A stretch of 64,000 bases of DNA, from the NCBI RefSeq assembly GCF_018882205.1, contig NZ_JACVOU010000005.1, positions 204,955-268,954 of the forward strand, read 5' to 3'. Positions within the stretch are counted from its first letter, which is position 1; the number at the start of each line of letters is the position of its first letter. Source of the DNA: Polynucleobacter bastaniensis. GTDB taxonomy: Bacteria > Pseudomonadota > Gammaproteobacteria > Burkholderiales > Burkholderiaceae. This document shows positions 42,985 through 53,374 of the stretch, piece after piece. Under the pieces are notes generated by a model. That model made no database searches. It had not been told where the DNA came from and saw only the letters and a program-made list of their open reading frames with translations. The position numbers and the translations under genes were made by a program.

Positions 42985-44523
42985 ATGTCAAAAAAACTTA
43001 AATTTATCGATGTATTCAGCGGATGTGGAGGCCTATCTTACGGCCTAGAAATGGCAGGGCTAGAATGCCTTGCTGCCGTAGACTTCAATAAAACCGCCAT
43101 TGAGACCTTTAATTTGAATCATAAGCGTCCAGTCGGCCTTAAGCGTGACTTGACCCAATTTGAGCCAGAAGAGCTAGCTGAAATAATAGGCACAGAGGAG
43201 ATTGATTTAGTGGTTGGCGGGCCTCCATGCCAAGGCTTTTCAACTGCAAGGACACAAGGTGGTGCCAATTTCGGCAAAGAATTTGTTGATGACCCAAGGC
43301 GAGATCTTTACAAGCGCTTTTTAAAGCATGTTGAATTTTTCCAACCCAAGATTTTTGTAATGGAAAACGTCTTAGGCATTAAAAGCATGGGAAGTGGAAT
43401 TTATTTCACCAAGATTCAAGAGGCTAGCAGAGCCTTAGGTTACTCCGTAGCGCCAGTTCAAATAAATTGCTGGGAATTTGGCGTCCCCCAAAAACGAGTT
43501 CGCCAACTTTTTATTGGCACTCGAGTTGGTTTGCCGCTTTTTATGCCAAGCCGCTACCTTGCAAAGACACACTCCTTAGAGTCTGAAAATGATTTACTGG
43601 AACCCATAGTTACCTTGGGTGAAGCAATTTGCGATTTGCCTCCTCTAGAGGCTGATGACGGTTCAATTGAGTCTAAATATGATTTAGCACTTAGAAAAAA
43701 GCATCTCAAAAACTATGGTGATAGATACATCATTAATCTTATGCAAGCTGATGAAGCGAAAAAGTTAACTTGGCATGTATCCAGGGCTCATTCTGAAAGA
43801 GACTTACGAGACTTCTTACTTCTTCGTGAAGGTGAAAATAGTAAAGGTGCGATTACTAGAGGCGAAGTCATGGAAACGCCTTATTCAATGGAGTCATTCG
43901 CTGATAAATACAAACGTCAAAGTAGATATGAACTTTGCTCAACCATAGTTGCCCACTTAAAAAAAGATGGGTTGATGTTTATACATCCAACTCAAAATAG
44001 ATCCCTTACTCCAAGAGAAACAGCTAGAGTTCAGTCCTTCCCAGATACATTCCAATTTTCTGGTCAAAGAGGAAATGTGTACGAGCAAGTTGGTAACGCC
44101 GTCCCGCCGTTGGCTGGTAGAGCAATCGGTTTTGCCATCAAGGCGTATCTAAAAAATAATGCCTCTTCAGAGGCTAGGCCAAAATTTAAGGATTCAGAGA
44201 AGACTAAGGCCATTAAAAAGCTAGAAGTGCTAACCAAATCCCTATATCTTGGCGTTTTAGGGAAGATGACAACCATGGACTTTCTAGCTACCTGGAACCT
44301 AGTCCATATCGTCCACCCCACCCTACATCCAGAAACTGCGCTCGATAGAACGGGTGAGGTTCATATGCCACCGTTTGGGACAAGCGATGTATTGGCGCCA
44401 TATTACAAAAGATCGGGCTGGCCGCTTGCGCTCATCCCTATAGCCGAAGAGGCAAATACTCGATACAAAAATAAGGAACTAACCGAGGAAGACTACTACT
44501 TCAACAATCTTGCCTCTGCTTAG
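42985..44523 (+). CDS. DNA (cytosine-5) methyltransferase
   Basis: A 512-residue C5 methyltransferase. Motif I FIDVFSGCGGLSYGLEMAG binds AdoMet, motif IV GGPPCQGFS holds the catalytic cysteine, VMENVLGI is motif VI, FGVPQKRVRQLFIG motif VIII, and ETARVQSFPD plus NVYEQVGNAVPPL motifs IX-X. A roughly 120-residue C-terminal extension (from about 395) follows the normal end of the enzyme and is not recognised. It should protect host DNA. The stop abuts the stop of the convergent ATPase gene with no spacer. Confidence 0.93.
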   Translation: MSKKLKFIDVFSGCGGLSYGLEMAGLECLAAVDFNKTAIETFNLNHKRPVGLKRDLTQFEPEELAEIIGTEEIDLVVGGPPCQGFSTARTQGGANFGKEFVDDPRRDLYKRFLKHVEFFQPKIFVMENVLGIKSMGSGIYFTKIQEASRALGYSVAPVQINCWEFGVPQKRVRQLFIGTRVGLPLFMPSRYLAKTHSLESENDLLEPIVTLGEAICDLPPLEADDGSIESKYDLALRKKHLKNYGDRYIINLMQADEAKKLTWHVSRAHSERDLRDFLLLREGENSKGAITRGEVMETPYSMESFADKYKRQSRYELCSTIVAHLKKDGLMFIHPTQNRSLTPRETARVQSFPDTFQFSGQRGNVYEQVGNAVPPLAGRAIGFAIKAYLKNNASSEARPKFKDSEKTKAIKKLEVLTKSLYLGVLGKMTTMDFLATWNLVHIVHPTLHPETALDRTGEVHMPPFGTSDVLAPYYKRSGWPLALIPIAEEANTRYKNKELTEEDYYFNNLASA

Positions 44524-45855
44524 TTAGGCCGAAGTCTTCTCGTTTATTTTTTCTTCGCCTGCAAGCCTCTTAAATATCCTTAAAAGATATCTTCTTTCGC
44601 TTGGAGTGGCCTCACCATATAACTTGGGCAGCACATTCTTTACCGTGCCAGGACTTAAATTCCAGTCTGCGTCTAGCTTAGACAGTGAAGTGCCAACCAA
44701 TTTTTCAAAATGCTTGTCATTCACTTCATAAACAGAGGCTCCCGAAAAAGAGGCTTCGCCCTGAGTTCTATATGAATCATTAGCCTTTTTGAGTGTTGGG
44801 GAAAGTTTGTGAATTACCTCCTCCCGCATCTCCCTTGGGAAGTTAATCTTCATTTTTGAGATATTAACCTTAAAGAGATCATCAAAACCCGCAGGAATCT
44901 CGACCAATACTCGCGCAAGTTTTGAGTGCTCATCCGACGTACGCAGACCACACCAGCCTCCGCTTTGCAGTAACCGTCCAGCTCTATAAATATAAAAGCC
45001 CTGCTGCTTGTTCCACTTCGCTGGACCGCCAGCACGAAGATGAGCAGAAGCAGATGAAAATTGACTCTGAGCAGGGAGAACAAATGGCCTAAATTTAACT
45101 AAACCCTTCTTGCCATCCATTGAAATTGGGATCGTGAATGACTCCAGCTCCACCGTATTTTTCTCTGTACGGCAAAAGGGATCCCAAGACTCAACTAAAT
45201 CACCATTAACAAAAATCATAACCTTCTTTGATCTTTGCTCACCAGTTAAATAGCGATGAAATGTTGCACCAAGAGATATCTTCAAGTCTTGAGTCAGTCT
45301 CTTAAAATCATTTTCCGCTCTACCGCCAGCTGGATCTTGAAAATTCAATAAGCGATTTAATTTTTCCCAAGTTACCGCCGTTCCGGTTGTTGAATATAAG
45401 TGCTCTACAACTGGGTTCAGGAGATCATCTACTTCAATGGGTAAAATTTCCCATCGATCTACTTTATTAATATGATCCATGTCCCAAGAATAAGAGTGGA
45501 TCTGCACCTTTTTATCTGAATTACGAGAAGAGACGGTTAACGAGTCGCATTGACTTAATGAAGATGTTTTTAATCCAAGTCCAAATTTACCCAAGTCATC
45601 TTGTTCATAGTCTCTCATTGAGCCAAATCTCATGGCCTCCCTAATTTCAGAGGGCGTCATACCTACGCCATTATCGAGAACCGTTAAATATGAATCGTAC
45701 CCATCGAACTGAAGATTTACTTGAATAACATTCGCGCCTGCTTGGATTGAGTTATCAACAATTTCAGCTACAGCATCTGCAAATTCATAGCCTAGATCAC
45801 GCATTGAAGAAATCAGACGCTTTGCGCTCGGGGTTAAGTTTGATGGTGAATTCAT
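44524..45855 (-). CDS. GHKL ATPase (HSP90/MutL-like), second of the locus
   Basis: About 443 residues from the ATG at 45855 (a start at 45897 would overlap the ribosome binding region of the preceding gene). The Bergerat ATP-binding fold is clear: EIVDNSIQAGA (N box), LDNGVGMTPSEIREAM (G1) and LGKFGLGLKTSSLSQCD (G2). An S5-like middle domain and an unknown C-terminus follow. It resembles MORC/MutL-related ATPases of restriction-like loci, thought to clamp or remodel DNA. Last gene of the leftward operon. Confidence 0.85.
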   Translation of the reverse strand: MNSPSNLTPSAKRLISSMRDLGYEFADAVAEIVDNSIQAGANVIQVNLQFDGYDSYLTVLDNGVGMTPSEIREAMRFGSMRDYEQDDLGKFGLGLKTSSLSQCDSLTVSSRNSDKKVQIHSYSWDMDHINKVDRWEILPIEVDDLLNPVVEHLYSTTGTAVTWEKLNRLLNFQDPAGGRAENDFKRLTQDLKISLGATFHRYLTGEQRSKKVMIFVNGDLVESWDPFCRTEKNTVELESFTIPISMDGKKGLVKFRPFVLPAQSQFSSASAHLRAGGPAKWNKQQGFYIYRAGRLLQSGGWCGLRTSDEHSKLARVLVEIPAGFDDLFKVNISKMKINFPREMREEVIHKLSPTLKKANDSYRTQGEASFSGASVYEVNDKHFEKLVGTSLSKLDADWNLSPGTVKNVLPKLYGEATPSERRYLLRIFKRLAGEEKINEKTSA

Positions 45856-45904
45856 GTTAGATAAATTAATTTTTCCAATTCTTAAAAAACAATACAAGCA
45901 AGGA

Positions 45905-47959
45905 TTAGACTTCTATACCAAGTCTCTCGAGCAAATTTTTAAGAGCATTTTTTTCTGTTTTTGTAAAAGACAATCTTCCTGATTCAAGCTTTTCAAGTGC
46001 GCGGGTATTATTCGTTGAAATTAAACGCTTTTCTTCTGCCATGACCCTAATCTCACGAGCTCGTGGCACTAATTTTGCTAATGCAATCTCAAAATCAAGC
46101 TCGTTATCACGTCGCGCATCTCTTCTCCCGCTTACCTGCTCCTCTGCAAAAGTATCAAGCGGAACTCCATAATCCAATACGGCTGGGGTCGGCTCTGCAA
46201 CTTTGCCCCTTACATGCAAGGTCCAGCAAAACTCTTTCTTAGAAAATTCCGCGGGATTTTTTACTATTCCCGGCGGAGAGTTCAAAATTTTATGTACTGT
46301 GTTTGCCTGATATAACAACCAATCCAGTAAAAGAGGTGGAACTTCCTGCTCCTTCCATATCTTCAAAAGATCGATTTGGTAACCTTTATCTCTAAATGCT
46401 TGGGCACATGCAGCAATTGTGTATGTAAGTGCTTGAGCCTTTAAACCCTTATCATTCTTATACCATTCAGATTGCGCGATAGCCTTATCAAGCTGTCTAA
46501 AAATAATCCCTTTTGCTACAACACATTTATACCAGACTTCATTGAGGTCAGCATCACTCATCTGCTTTAAATGACCCGTGATGTACCTGTTGAAACACTT
46601 TTGGGAGCCTTCTGACACGTAGTACGGCTTGCCATCAAAAGATAATTCAAACTTTGCAAGATCTGTTTTCTCAATTAGTTGTGTTTTTGGGAATTCGGCC
46701 TCCAGCTTATTTCTTTGGGGCTGAGTCTTATATGCAAATAAATTTCTGTATTGACCCCTTGAACGCTCATAGAACCATTTAGTTGCGTAAAGAGCTCCAG
46801 CCTTTTGAGGCACGTTAACCTCTTTGGAAAGTCGCTCGATCTTTATTTGAAATGCGCTATTAGACTCTAGATCTGCCTTAGATACCTTATTTTGAGTATT
46901 GGCGTATTCAGAAATTTTAGGGACGATTTCACCTAATTTAGCCTCATCAACTACCGACAACTTTACTTGGGCAAATACCTCTGAGAGGTTGTATTTCAAG
47001 CCATCTCTTGCATACAAAATCGATGCAGTTGTTTGACCACCATTAACAATCTGAAAATCTTTAATGTAGTCAATTACAAGAGATCCATCGGGCGCATTAG
47101 AGGTGTTAACAGCCGATGCAGTAGCCGTCAGACCATTGTTATAGGCAAAAAACATTGATGGCTCGTCTGAAATGGTCTTCAGAATTCCTTTATTTACATC
47201 AGTCCTTGCCTGAAGATAGGTTCGAACGTTTTGCTCTAACAATCGGTTTCCATAGTTTGCAAATATATCGGCAAGAATTGGTCCTGGGATTGCAAAGAGA
47301 TAGCTTTTGTAGCCTACCGCGTTACTTGAGGCTTGAATACATGAAATTCCACCAGAAAAATCATTTGCTAAGTCAATCTCTACAGGATCAAATCCAGTAG
47401 CGGCAATTTTTTCATACCGTTCAATGTCAAAGGTATTTGTATGGACTGTTAGCCTGTCAATTTCAAATGATTCAAATACTTTTTTACGGATTTTTAGATG
47501 GGCATTAGTAAAGACTAGGATGCGTATTCTTGCAATTTGATCAACATATGAACGAATTAGCATAGCTAACTTGAAGTCATAGCTTGACTCTTCCAAATCT
47601 TCGAGCGATTTACTGGATAGCGCTAGTTTAAGAAAGCGCCCTACCCCCGAAACAGCTTTCTCTATATCACTAGCATTGATTGTGGGAAGACTATCGTCTT
47701 GGAAATACGCGCAAACGCCAAGATACAGATCACCAGAAGCGCCTGCAGTATCTTCGGGTATATCAAATGCGTACCCATCAAGGCGGTAACCACTGCCACT
47801 AAGAATTGGCGAGTATGCAAGATCAGGACAATCACCGTTTTCGGCTGCTAACTGCGAAAACACCTTAAAAAACTCTTCAACCTTAGGGATGCCATCGGCC
47901 GCAGATCCAATAACAATATCTTCAGCTAAATTTAAGTACTCTTGCTCCAAATTACTCAC
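45905..47959 (-). CDS. AIPR protein (abortive infection phage resistance family)
   Basis: A 684-residue protein with the AIPR domain: FFAYNNGLTATA, DFQIVNGGQTTASI and ISEYANTQNKVSKADLESN are its core motifs. AIPR proteins occur in phage-resistance operons; activity is not firmly established. The N-terminal 150 residues are less conserved. It overlaps the PD-(D/E)XK gene by 8 bp, and its C-terminus ends in a charged helix (MAEEKRLISTNNTRALEKLE). Confidence 0.88.
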   Translation of the reverse strand: MSNLEQEYLNLAEDIVIGSAADGIPKVEEFFKVFSQLAAENGDCPDLAYSPILSGSGYRLDGYAFDIPEDTAGASGDLYLGVCAYFQDDSLPTINASDIEKAVSGVGRFLKLALSSKSLEDLEESSYDFKLAMLIRSYVDQIARIRILVFTNAHLKIRKKVFESFEIDRLTVHTNTFDIERYEKIAATGFDPVEIDLANDFSGGISCIQASSNAVGYKSYLFAIPGPILADIFANYGNRLLEQNVRTYLQARTDVNKGILKTISDEPSMFFAYNNGLTATASAVNTSNAPDGSLVIDYIKDFQIVNGGQTTASILYARDGLKYNLSEVFAQVKLSVVDEAKLGEIVPKISEYANTQNKVSKADLESNSAFQIKIERLSKEVNVPQKAGALYATKWFYERSRGQYRNLFAYKTQPQRNKLEAEFPKTQLIEKTDLAKFELSFDGKPYYVSEGSQKCFNRYITGHLKQMSDADLNEVWYKCVVAKGIIFRQLDKAIAQSEWYKNDKGLKAQALTYTIAACAQAFRDKGYQIDLLKIWKEQEVPPLLLDWLLYQANTVHKILNSPPGIVKNPAEFSKKEFCWTLHVRGKVAEPTPAVLDYGVPLDTFAEEQVSGRRDARRDNELDFEIALAKLVPRAREIRVMAEEKRLISTNNTRALEKLESGRLSFTKTEKNALKNLLERLGIEV

Positions 47960-48917
47960 TTAAGGCCTCCAAAAGCTTGTCCCAATCAATTTGAAAAGAT
48001 GTAATTGAGGCCCCTGAGATCACATATTCAGCTGCGATGATTCCAGCCGACACGTTAGAAAGGGTTAATTTTGGGAAATTGTCTGCAACTTCATAAATTA
48101 AGCGCTCATCAAGATCGAATTTTTCCTTACACACTTCCTGGTCCTCGCTAAGGCCAGCCAAAACAATCTTTCTCTCGAATTCAGCGTAGGCGAGACGGTT
48201 AGCCTCTAACCGCTGAAATAATCTTTGAGCTAGCTCTATAACCGAGAATCCCTTGTCTGATGGAGTAATACGATTCAAAGCAAGCTTTAAATTATTACCA
48301 CCATCATCAAGCTGGTCTAAAGAGCTAATTCTTAGGCTGATAGCCTTTGTAGCCAGTTGAGTCTTAACCTCAATGCGTGTTTTATTAAACCCAATATCTC
48401 GCTGGTCCCCATTTGGACCCCTCCAACCCTGGACTATTAATTCGTTTGGAGCAATATTCGATTGAAGTATTGATTCAAGCGTATGCAGCTCACCCCACAG
48501 TCCGATTACTTCGTTACGCGTTAATCCAACCTTTCCCCTGCGCTTGAAAAGCTCCGACCAATCTCTGAGGCATTCAAGAGCAATCATGAATGATTCCTCT
48601 AGATTCTTGCCGCCCTTAGACCTTTCGGCAATATCAAAGCACATAACCGTAAAACTCTTAAACAAATGCTCATCAGTTAACGTAATCCCAATCCTTGACC
48701 CACCCGATGTTTGGGCAAAAATTACTTCTAAATTCTCAAAAAAAGGTAGTTCAGGGAAATTAAAAGCAATGTCTTTAGCTTCAATGATCAACTCTCTATC
48801 ACCATTTAGAGCGTAATCAATAAAAAAATCTAGCTGATGATCTGGATATACTCTTAGCCTTCCAGACGAATGGTGTTTTGCTCCAAGCGCAATCCATTGA
48901 GATTCAAAATCATTCAT
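47952..48917 (-). CDS. PD-(D/E)XK motif protein (DUF4420)
   Basis: A 321-residue nuclease-fold protein. The family pattern is VGLTRNEVIGLWGELHTLESIL, then WRGPNGDQRDIGFNKTRIEVKTQ, in which D...ExK form the metal site. Members occur with Z1 helicases and AIPR proteins. It is therefore the likely nuclease of the leftward operon. Overlaps 8 bp with both neighbours, evidence of tight translational coupling. Confidence 0.85.
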   Translation of the reverse strand: MNDFESQWIALGAKHHSSGRLRVYPDHQLDFFIDYALNGDRELIIEAKDIAFNFPELPFFENLEVIFAQTSGGSRIGITLTDEHLFKSFTVMCFDIAERSKGGKNLEESFMIALECLRDWSELFKRRGKVGLTRNEVIGLWGELHTLESILQSNIAPNELIVQGWRGPNGDQRDIGFNKTRIEVKTQLATKAISLRISSLDQLDDGGNNLKLALNRITPSDKGFSVIELAQRLFQRLEANRLAYAEFERKIVLAGLSEDQEVCKEKFDLDERLIYEVADNFPKLTLSNVSAGIIAAEYVISGASITSFQIDWDKLLEALSE

Positions 48918-51690
48918 CTTCGATTACCTCGTCTGTAACAGCTTCTTCACGTAAGGCTTGAATCATGGCAATTAAGCGTTTAGAGGCTTGATACTTTCGT
49001 TCTTTACACTTAATCTCTGTTCCAGGGAGCAAAATTCCCATTGATACAACCGGGTCTTCTTTAGAGAGCTTCATTGAAAAGCCTTCTGGCGGCTCTAGCT
49101 GAATAAAGTGAATCAATAAAAGCGGATGCGTTCTTGCTACCGAATGCGCCCAAGTTCTGGATGGACTTGCCTCATCCTGATCACCCGATTCGGCTTTTTT
49201 CATCAATTCTTCAACGCGTAGCTCATATTTAACCGGGTCTTCTCCCAAGCAAAAATCATCTACGCCGAATGCAACAGCATTTTTCTTATTTACTTTAATG
49301 ACTGTTTCGGACTCGCGGACTGTACCACTTCTAGTTCTACAGAAGACCGGCTTATCCAATTCAATTGGAAACTTAAGCGCGCTAGACTTACCTGCAGATA
49401 CATAGGGTATCCCTATATCCCAATGGCTTAATTCACTACCTAACCGATCCTCAATATAAGAGGTTAAAAGACTAGTCCCATCTGCTGAAATGACGTCAAA
49501 CTCGGTCTGAGGGAAGTTAACTTTTTTAATGAACTCAATAACAAGCTTCCCTGGAATTTTTTTCCAAACTAGAGCTTTATTTTTTACATCGTTTTCGTAG
49601 TCTTTCGAGAAATCCCTATTGAGAATTTCCATGAACTCCTTAACTAATTTCATATTCCTATTATTTACCGCAGGGTCATCACTTAATGAGTGCGCCTGAA
49701 CGTGTCTAGTAGAGAAGTCTTCTGCGAGTGAAATTTGTGTTGCAGTACGCATTTTATTTGCTGCAGTAATTGATATCCCAGTCTTACTCTGCCTTACCTT
49801 TAAGCCAAAATCAAATGGGGTCTTACCCAGCAATGCCATCCTTTGGAAATCAACCCTCAACTCTTCGACCGATTCACTAATTGAGGCAAAGTCGTCTATT
49901 AAGTCTTGAGTTGCGTGAATTCTACAAAGTTTCTCAAACCCAGGTCTGTAGCCAAACCATCTACCCATCTGCAGGAGAGTGTCGGCAGCACCAATATTTC
50001 TCAGGGCATAGGAAATAGCCAATCCCTCAAGAGTCAAACCTCGTGCAAGAGCTAAGCCACCAATTGCAATCAGATGCAACCCCTCGGGAGGAGCTTTTTC
50101 ATAGTCAATTGATACGCCTTTCATGTTGACTAATTTTGTTTGAATGGAGTTGATAGCGTCCAATAACTTGGTTCTAATCAAATCCCAATCTATATCAGCA
50201 CTTACAACATTCTCATATTCAAGCTCCCAAACACGATGGAGCTCGTTCAATATTGAGGATTTCCTCCAATCAGCAAGAGCCCATGACCTAACCGCATCAG
50301 ATGCAAGCTTTAACAATTCATCCACATGCTCTTTAACTTGCTGCTGTACGTAGTTAAATCTACTTACGTTAATTAACATGGATGAATGTGAAGTGCCATT
50401 ACCATCGGCTAGTCTTATGGCCCTGAATAGTATGTACTCCATGACCGCTTCTTTAAGACTTGGCGGAAGCCCTTCAATCTCATGCGTAGATTTATGCTTC
50501 AGGTGCAATAGATCCTGATAGTCATTTGGAATGGGTCTGACACATGCCTCTAATAAGTCACCCTCATCGGTGAATAGTCGGTGCGAACCGACATAGTTAT
50601 CAGGAGGATCAAGTGATTTTATAAAATCAGCAGGAAATAGGTCCTCATTTAGCATCTCATCAGCCGACTCTGGGTCAATAAAGATATTTGCAAAAGGAGT
50701 AGCGGTATAACCAACGTAAGTAGACTGCCTACATGTCTTTAAAATCTGTCGGATTTTTTTATTTATTTCAGTAGCTTGATTGGCATTTGCATTTGTATTA
50801 ACGCTTGCGTTATCAGCCTCATCATCGATCAGTAACATTGGGCCGTCTAGCTCTGCGCCGTTGTTTAATCCCTTAAGCCAATCCGCGATCTTTTCAAGCA
50901 CCTTAGGATTCTTTTTAGTTACAAAGAGTATTGGCTCGGCAAATGTTCCTTGATGCGCTCCTACAGCACCGGCAGTAGCTGTATTGAAGTCTGACAATTG
51001 TGTAGTTCCACAAAATGGATATCTAGGCACATAGTCCGGATTCTCATATTTAAGAATATTGGCGACTTCATATATTTTTGTGTGAGTTGAATCGCTGACC
51101 GATGATTTGCCGACAAAAGCTTTGTCAAGTCGAACTTGGGTTTGATATCTCAGGGAATTAGTTTGGCCTGCCAACACAATAATAATTCTGTAACCCACAT
51201 CAGCTGCCTTTGATATCAAAGCGGAATAATTGGTAGTTTTTCCCATTTGAACGTGGCCCATAACCAAGCCGCGCCTCCTGTTCCAAGACTCTTTATCTCG
51301 AGGATTTCCTAAAAACTCCATGATTTCATCGCTAACATCATCTACAGAATTAACGACTGCCTTTGGCAGGATTGTTTTTTGAATCCAATATGCCCGCAAT
51401 CTCTCCCAATAATGGAAGTCAATATTTTTCTTTTCCTTCTCATACCACTTTACAAAGTTCTTTTTTAGTATGTGGCCATTTTCTTGAGTTGTGCCATAAA
51501 TTGTTTCTAAGTGCTTAACGAATCTCTCAACATCACTTTCGGATAAGCTAAAAATTACGCCATGCTGCCTAACCGCTTGGTCTAGATATCCAATTGGTAC
51601 TACTCTTTGCCCATTTAATTCAGCATCTATAAGCTCGCGAATGTAATTTAGCTTTGCTCTAAATTCAGCTTCATTCATACCAAACCCCAT
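48910..51690 (-). CDS. Z1 domain superfamily II helicase-like protein
   Basis: A 926-residue ATPase. GHVQMGKTTNYSALISK (Walker A, about residues 145-160), MLLIDDEADN (Walker B, DEAD box) and YVGYTATPFANIF (motif III) mark the motor. The Z1 domain follows (IGGLALARGLTLEGLAISY; QMGRWFGYRPGF). This family is found only with ATPase, nuclease and AIPR genes in restriction-like loci. The start is either ATG 51690 or the inner ATG at 51678; both overlap the first ATPase gene. Confidence 0.9.
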   Translation of the reverse strand: MGFGMNEAEFRAKLNYIRELIDAELNGQRVVPIGYLDQAVRQHGVIFSLSESDVERFVKHLETIYGTTQENGHILKKNFVKWYEKEKKNIDFHYWERLRAYWIQKTILPKAVVNSVDDVSDEIMEFLGNPRDKESWNRRRGLVMGHVQMGKTTNYSALISKAADVGYRIIIVLAGQTNSLRYQTQVRLDKAFVGKSSVSDSTHTKIYEVANILKYENPDYVPRYPFCGTTQLSDFNTATAGAVGAHQGTFAEPILFVTKKNPKVLEKIADWLKGLNNGAELDGPMLLIDDEADNASVNTNANANQATEINKKIRQILKTCRQSTYVGYTATPFANIFIDPESADEMLNEDLFPADFIKSLDPPDNYVGSHRLFTDEGDLLEACVRPIPNDYQDLLHLKHKSTHEIEGLPPSLKEAVMEYILFRAIRLADGNGTSHSSMLINVSRFNYVQQQVKEHVDELLKLASDAVRSWALADWRKSSILNELHRVWELEYENVVSADIDWDLIRTKLLDAINSIQTKLVNMKGVSIDYEKAPPEGLHLIAIGGLALARGLTLEGLAISYALRNIGAADTLLQMGRWFGYRPGFEKLCRIHATQDLIDDFASISESVEELRVDFQRMALLGKTPFDFGLKVRQSKTGISITAANKMRTATQISLAEDFSTRHVQAHSLSDDPAVNNRNMKLVKEFMEILNRDFSKDYENDVKNKALVWKKIPGKLVIEFIKKVNFPQTEFDVISADGTSLLTSYIEDRLGSELSHWDIGIPYVSAGKSSALKFPIELDKPVFCRTRSGTVRESETVIKVNKKNAVAFGVDDFCLGEDPVKYELRVEELMKKAESGDQDEASPSRTWAHSVARTHPLLLIHFIQLEPPEGFSMKLSKEDPVVSMGILLPGTEIKCKERKYQASKRLIAMIQALREEAVTDEVIEDE

Positions 51691-53156
51691 TTTTCTTTTA
51701 TGTTATTTTTTATGTAGCTCTCGGAATACTTCCATTGACTACTAAAAGGCTCCATCTTATTTGCAAACTCTAAGAATTCATTCAGCGTTGGCTGTCTGCC
51801 AGTTTGTCTAAGACATGCCATAAAACAAGCGTCAATTAAGACTTCAAATATTTCTGGGTCGGTAATAGCCTGTACTTGTTCTAATTGATTGTCTTCTCTG
51901 TCCTTAATCATGGCCTCAGTTGGTATATAGGACTCGATAAGCTTAAGCGCCTCTCTTGCAATCTCTGAATCCTGAGATTCCGCTATTAGCTCCCAAATAA
52001 AAGGATGGTCACGATTAATTTGATAGCGAATTCTCCCGTTATAGGCGACCCTTTTCCAAACGGGCTCCTTTTTGTCTATCGTAAGTTCTACACCCCTTCT
52101 CCTATTGGCACTTACAGATCTCTTGCCAAATTTTCGGAGCAACTCCTTTAGGCCCGTCCTTAATACAACCGGAAGCTGAGCATCAGATTTATCGAGTGTA
52201 ATTTTCCAATCCTTGTCTAATGTATTTGGCAAATCCACCCGAACCCTCATTAATTGAGATAGCTCCCCATGAGGCATTAGACGGAACCATGTTCCATAAA
52301 TAATGAGTCGTTTATTTCTATACACATAGAAACCTTGATTCCTAACCAGGCCCTCATCCCCGCCCAGCATTTCCCTTTCTTCGACAGTCAACTTTGAAAA
52401 GTGAGGAATGATAAAAGGCTGTACCGTAATTTCTTCCTTGCCTCTTAACTTAATTTGGTCCTCATCAACTGTTTGAGTTGCTGGGTGATGGCTCATAAAC
52501 GGATCTATGGGCTTCAATACATAACCTTGCATCTCAATGGCAAGCTTATTTCCCGCATCACCTGATAGGTAGCGATGGAAGATTAATGAAAGTTGCTTGC
52601 TTGCATGCGATATCTTTTCATTCAGCTGCTCATCAAGGGTTGATGAAATGTCCTGATCAAGCAAGCGATCGCATCTACTCCAAATTACTTCAGTACCAGA
52701 GTTGGAATTTGGCGGGGCTCCTAATAACTTGAGTGCATCATCGCCAACCAATAACTCCATTGACCAATCTTCTAAATTATCAATATCCCAAATTGCAGCA
52801 GTGCTTTCCGAGCCTCTCCATGAGACAACCGTTAGCACCCTAGCCTGCGATAAAGATGCTGATTTCAAACCCCAGCCAAATCTACCTAAATCATTCAGTT
52901 CACGTGGATCCTCTGGATTTGCGCTGGCTGGCCGCATGGCTGCAACTAACTCGTCCCTACCCATACCCATTCCATCATCCCTGATACGAACTACAACATC
53001 TTTCTCTACGGGCTCAAAAAGGATTGAAACCTTTCTTGCTTCAGCTCTGATGCTGTTATCAATGAGATCTGCAAGTGCTGCTGCAAGGTCATAGTTACCA
53101 AAACTTCGGGCAGTTGCCATCAATGATGATGCGTTGGGGGGATTAGAAATTCGCAT
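51675..53156 (-). CDS. GHKL ATPase (HSP90/MutL-like), first of the locus
   Basis: A 493-residue Bergerat-fold ATPase: ALADLIDNSIRAEARK (N box), RDDGMGMGRDELVAAM (G1) and LGRFGWGLKSASLSQAR (G2). The middle part resembles the second ATPase at 44524 (both have QGFYIYR / QGFYVYRNKRLI), so they are paralogues. The C-terminal 120 residues differ and may give each a separate partner. First gene of the leftward operon; its promoter lies in 53157-53300, where I see only AT-rich DNA. Confidence 0.85.
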   Translation of the reverse strand: MRISNPPNASSLMATARSFGNYDLAAALADLIDNSIRAEARKVSILFEPVEKDVVVRIRDDGMGMGRDELVAAMRPASANPEDPRELNDLGRFGWGLKSASLSQARVLTVVSWRGSESTAAIWDIDNLEDWSMELLVGDDALKLLGAPPNSNSGTEVIWSRCDRLLDQDISSTLDEQLNEKISHASKQLSLIFHRYLSGDAGNKLAIEMQGYVLKPIDPFMSHHPATQTVDEDQIKLRGKEEITVQPFIIPHFSKLTVEEREMLGGDEGLVRNQGFYVYRNKRLIIYGTWFRLMPHGELSQLMRVRVDLPNTLDKDWKITLDKSDAQLPVVLRTGLKELLRKFGKRSVSANRRRGVELTIDKKEPVWKRVAYNGRIRYQINRDHPFIWELIAESQDSEIAREALKLIESYIPTEAMIKDREDNQLEQVQAITDPEIFEVLIDACFMACLRQTGRQPTLNEFLEFANKMEPFSSQWKYSESYIKNNIKEKWGLV

Positions 53157-53308
53157 GTATCTTATTGTTTTCTTGCCGATTATTTGGGAAATTTAATAAA
53201 TCTATTAAGTAATCTATAACTAATTAATATTACCTTATTGACAATAACAAACCACCTGTAAATGCCTGTTTTCCAGCCTCATTGCAAAAATATTCAATTA
53301 TTTTTTTC

Positions 53309-53342
53309 TAGCTCATCTTTTGAGCCCTAAGTAACTTATAAA
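53309..53342 (+). promoter_or_regulatory. WYL-type operator and -10 upstream of the 159-residue gene
   Basis: TAGCTCA-TCTTT-TGAGCCC (53309-53327), followed 10 bp later by TATAAA (53337-53342). The second half-site has two changes from the consensus palindrome. The palindrome occupies the place of a -35 box. Confidence 0.6.
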
Positions 53343-53374
53343 AGGCTTATTAAAAAGATAAATGAGGCAACTTA

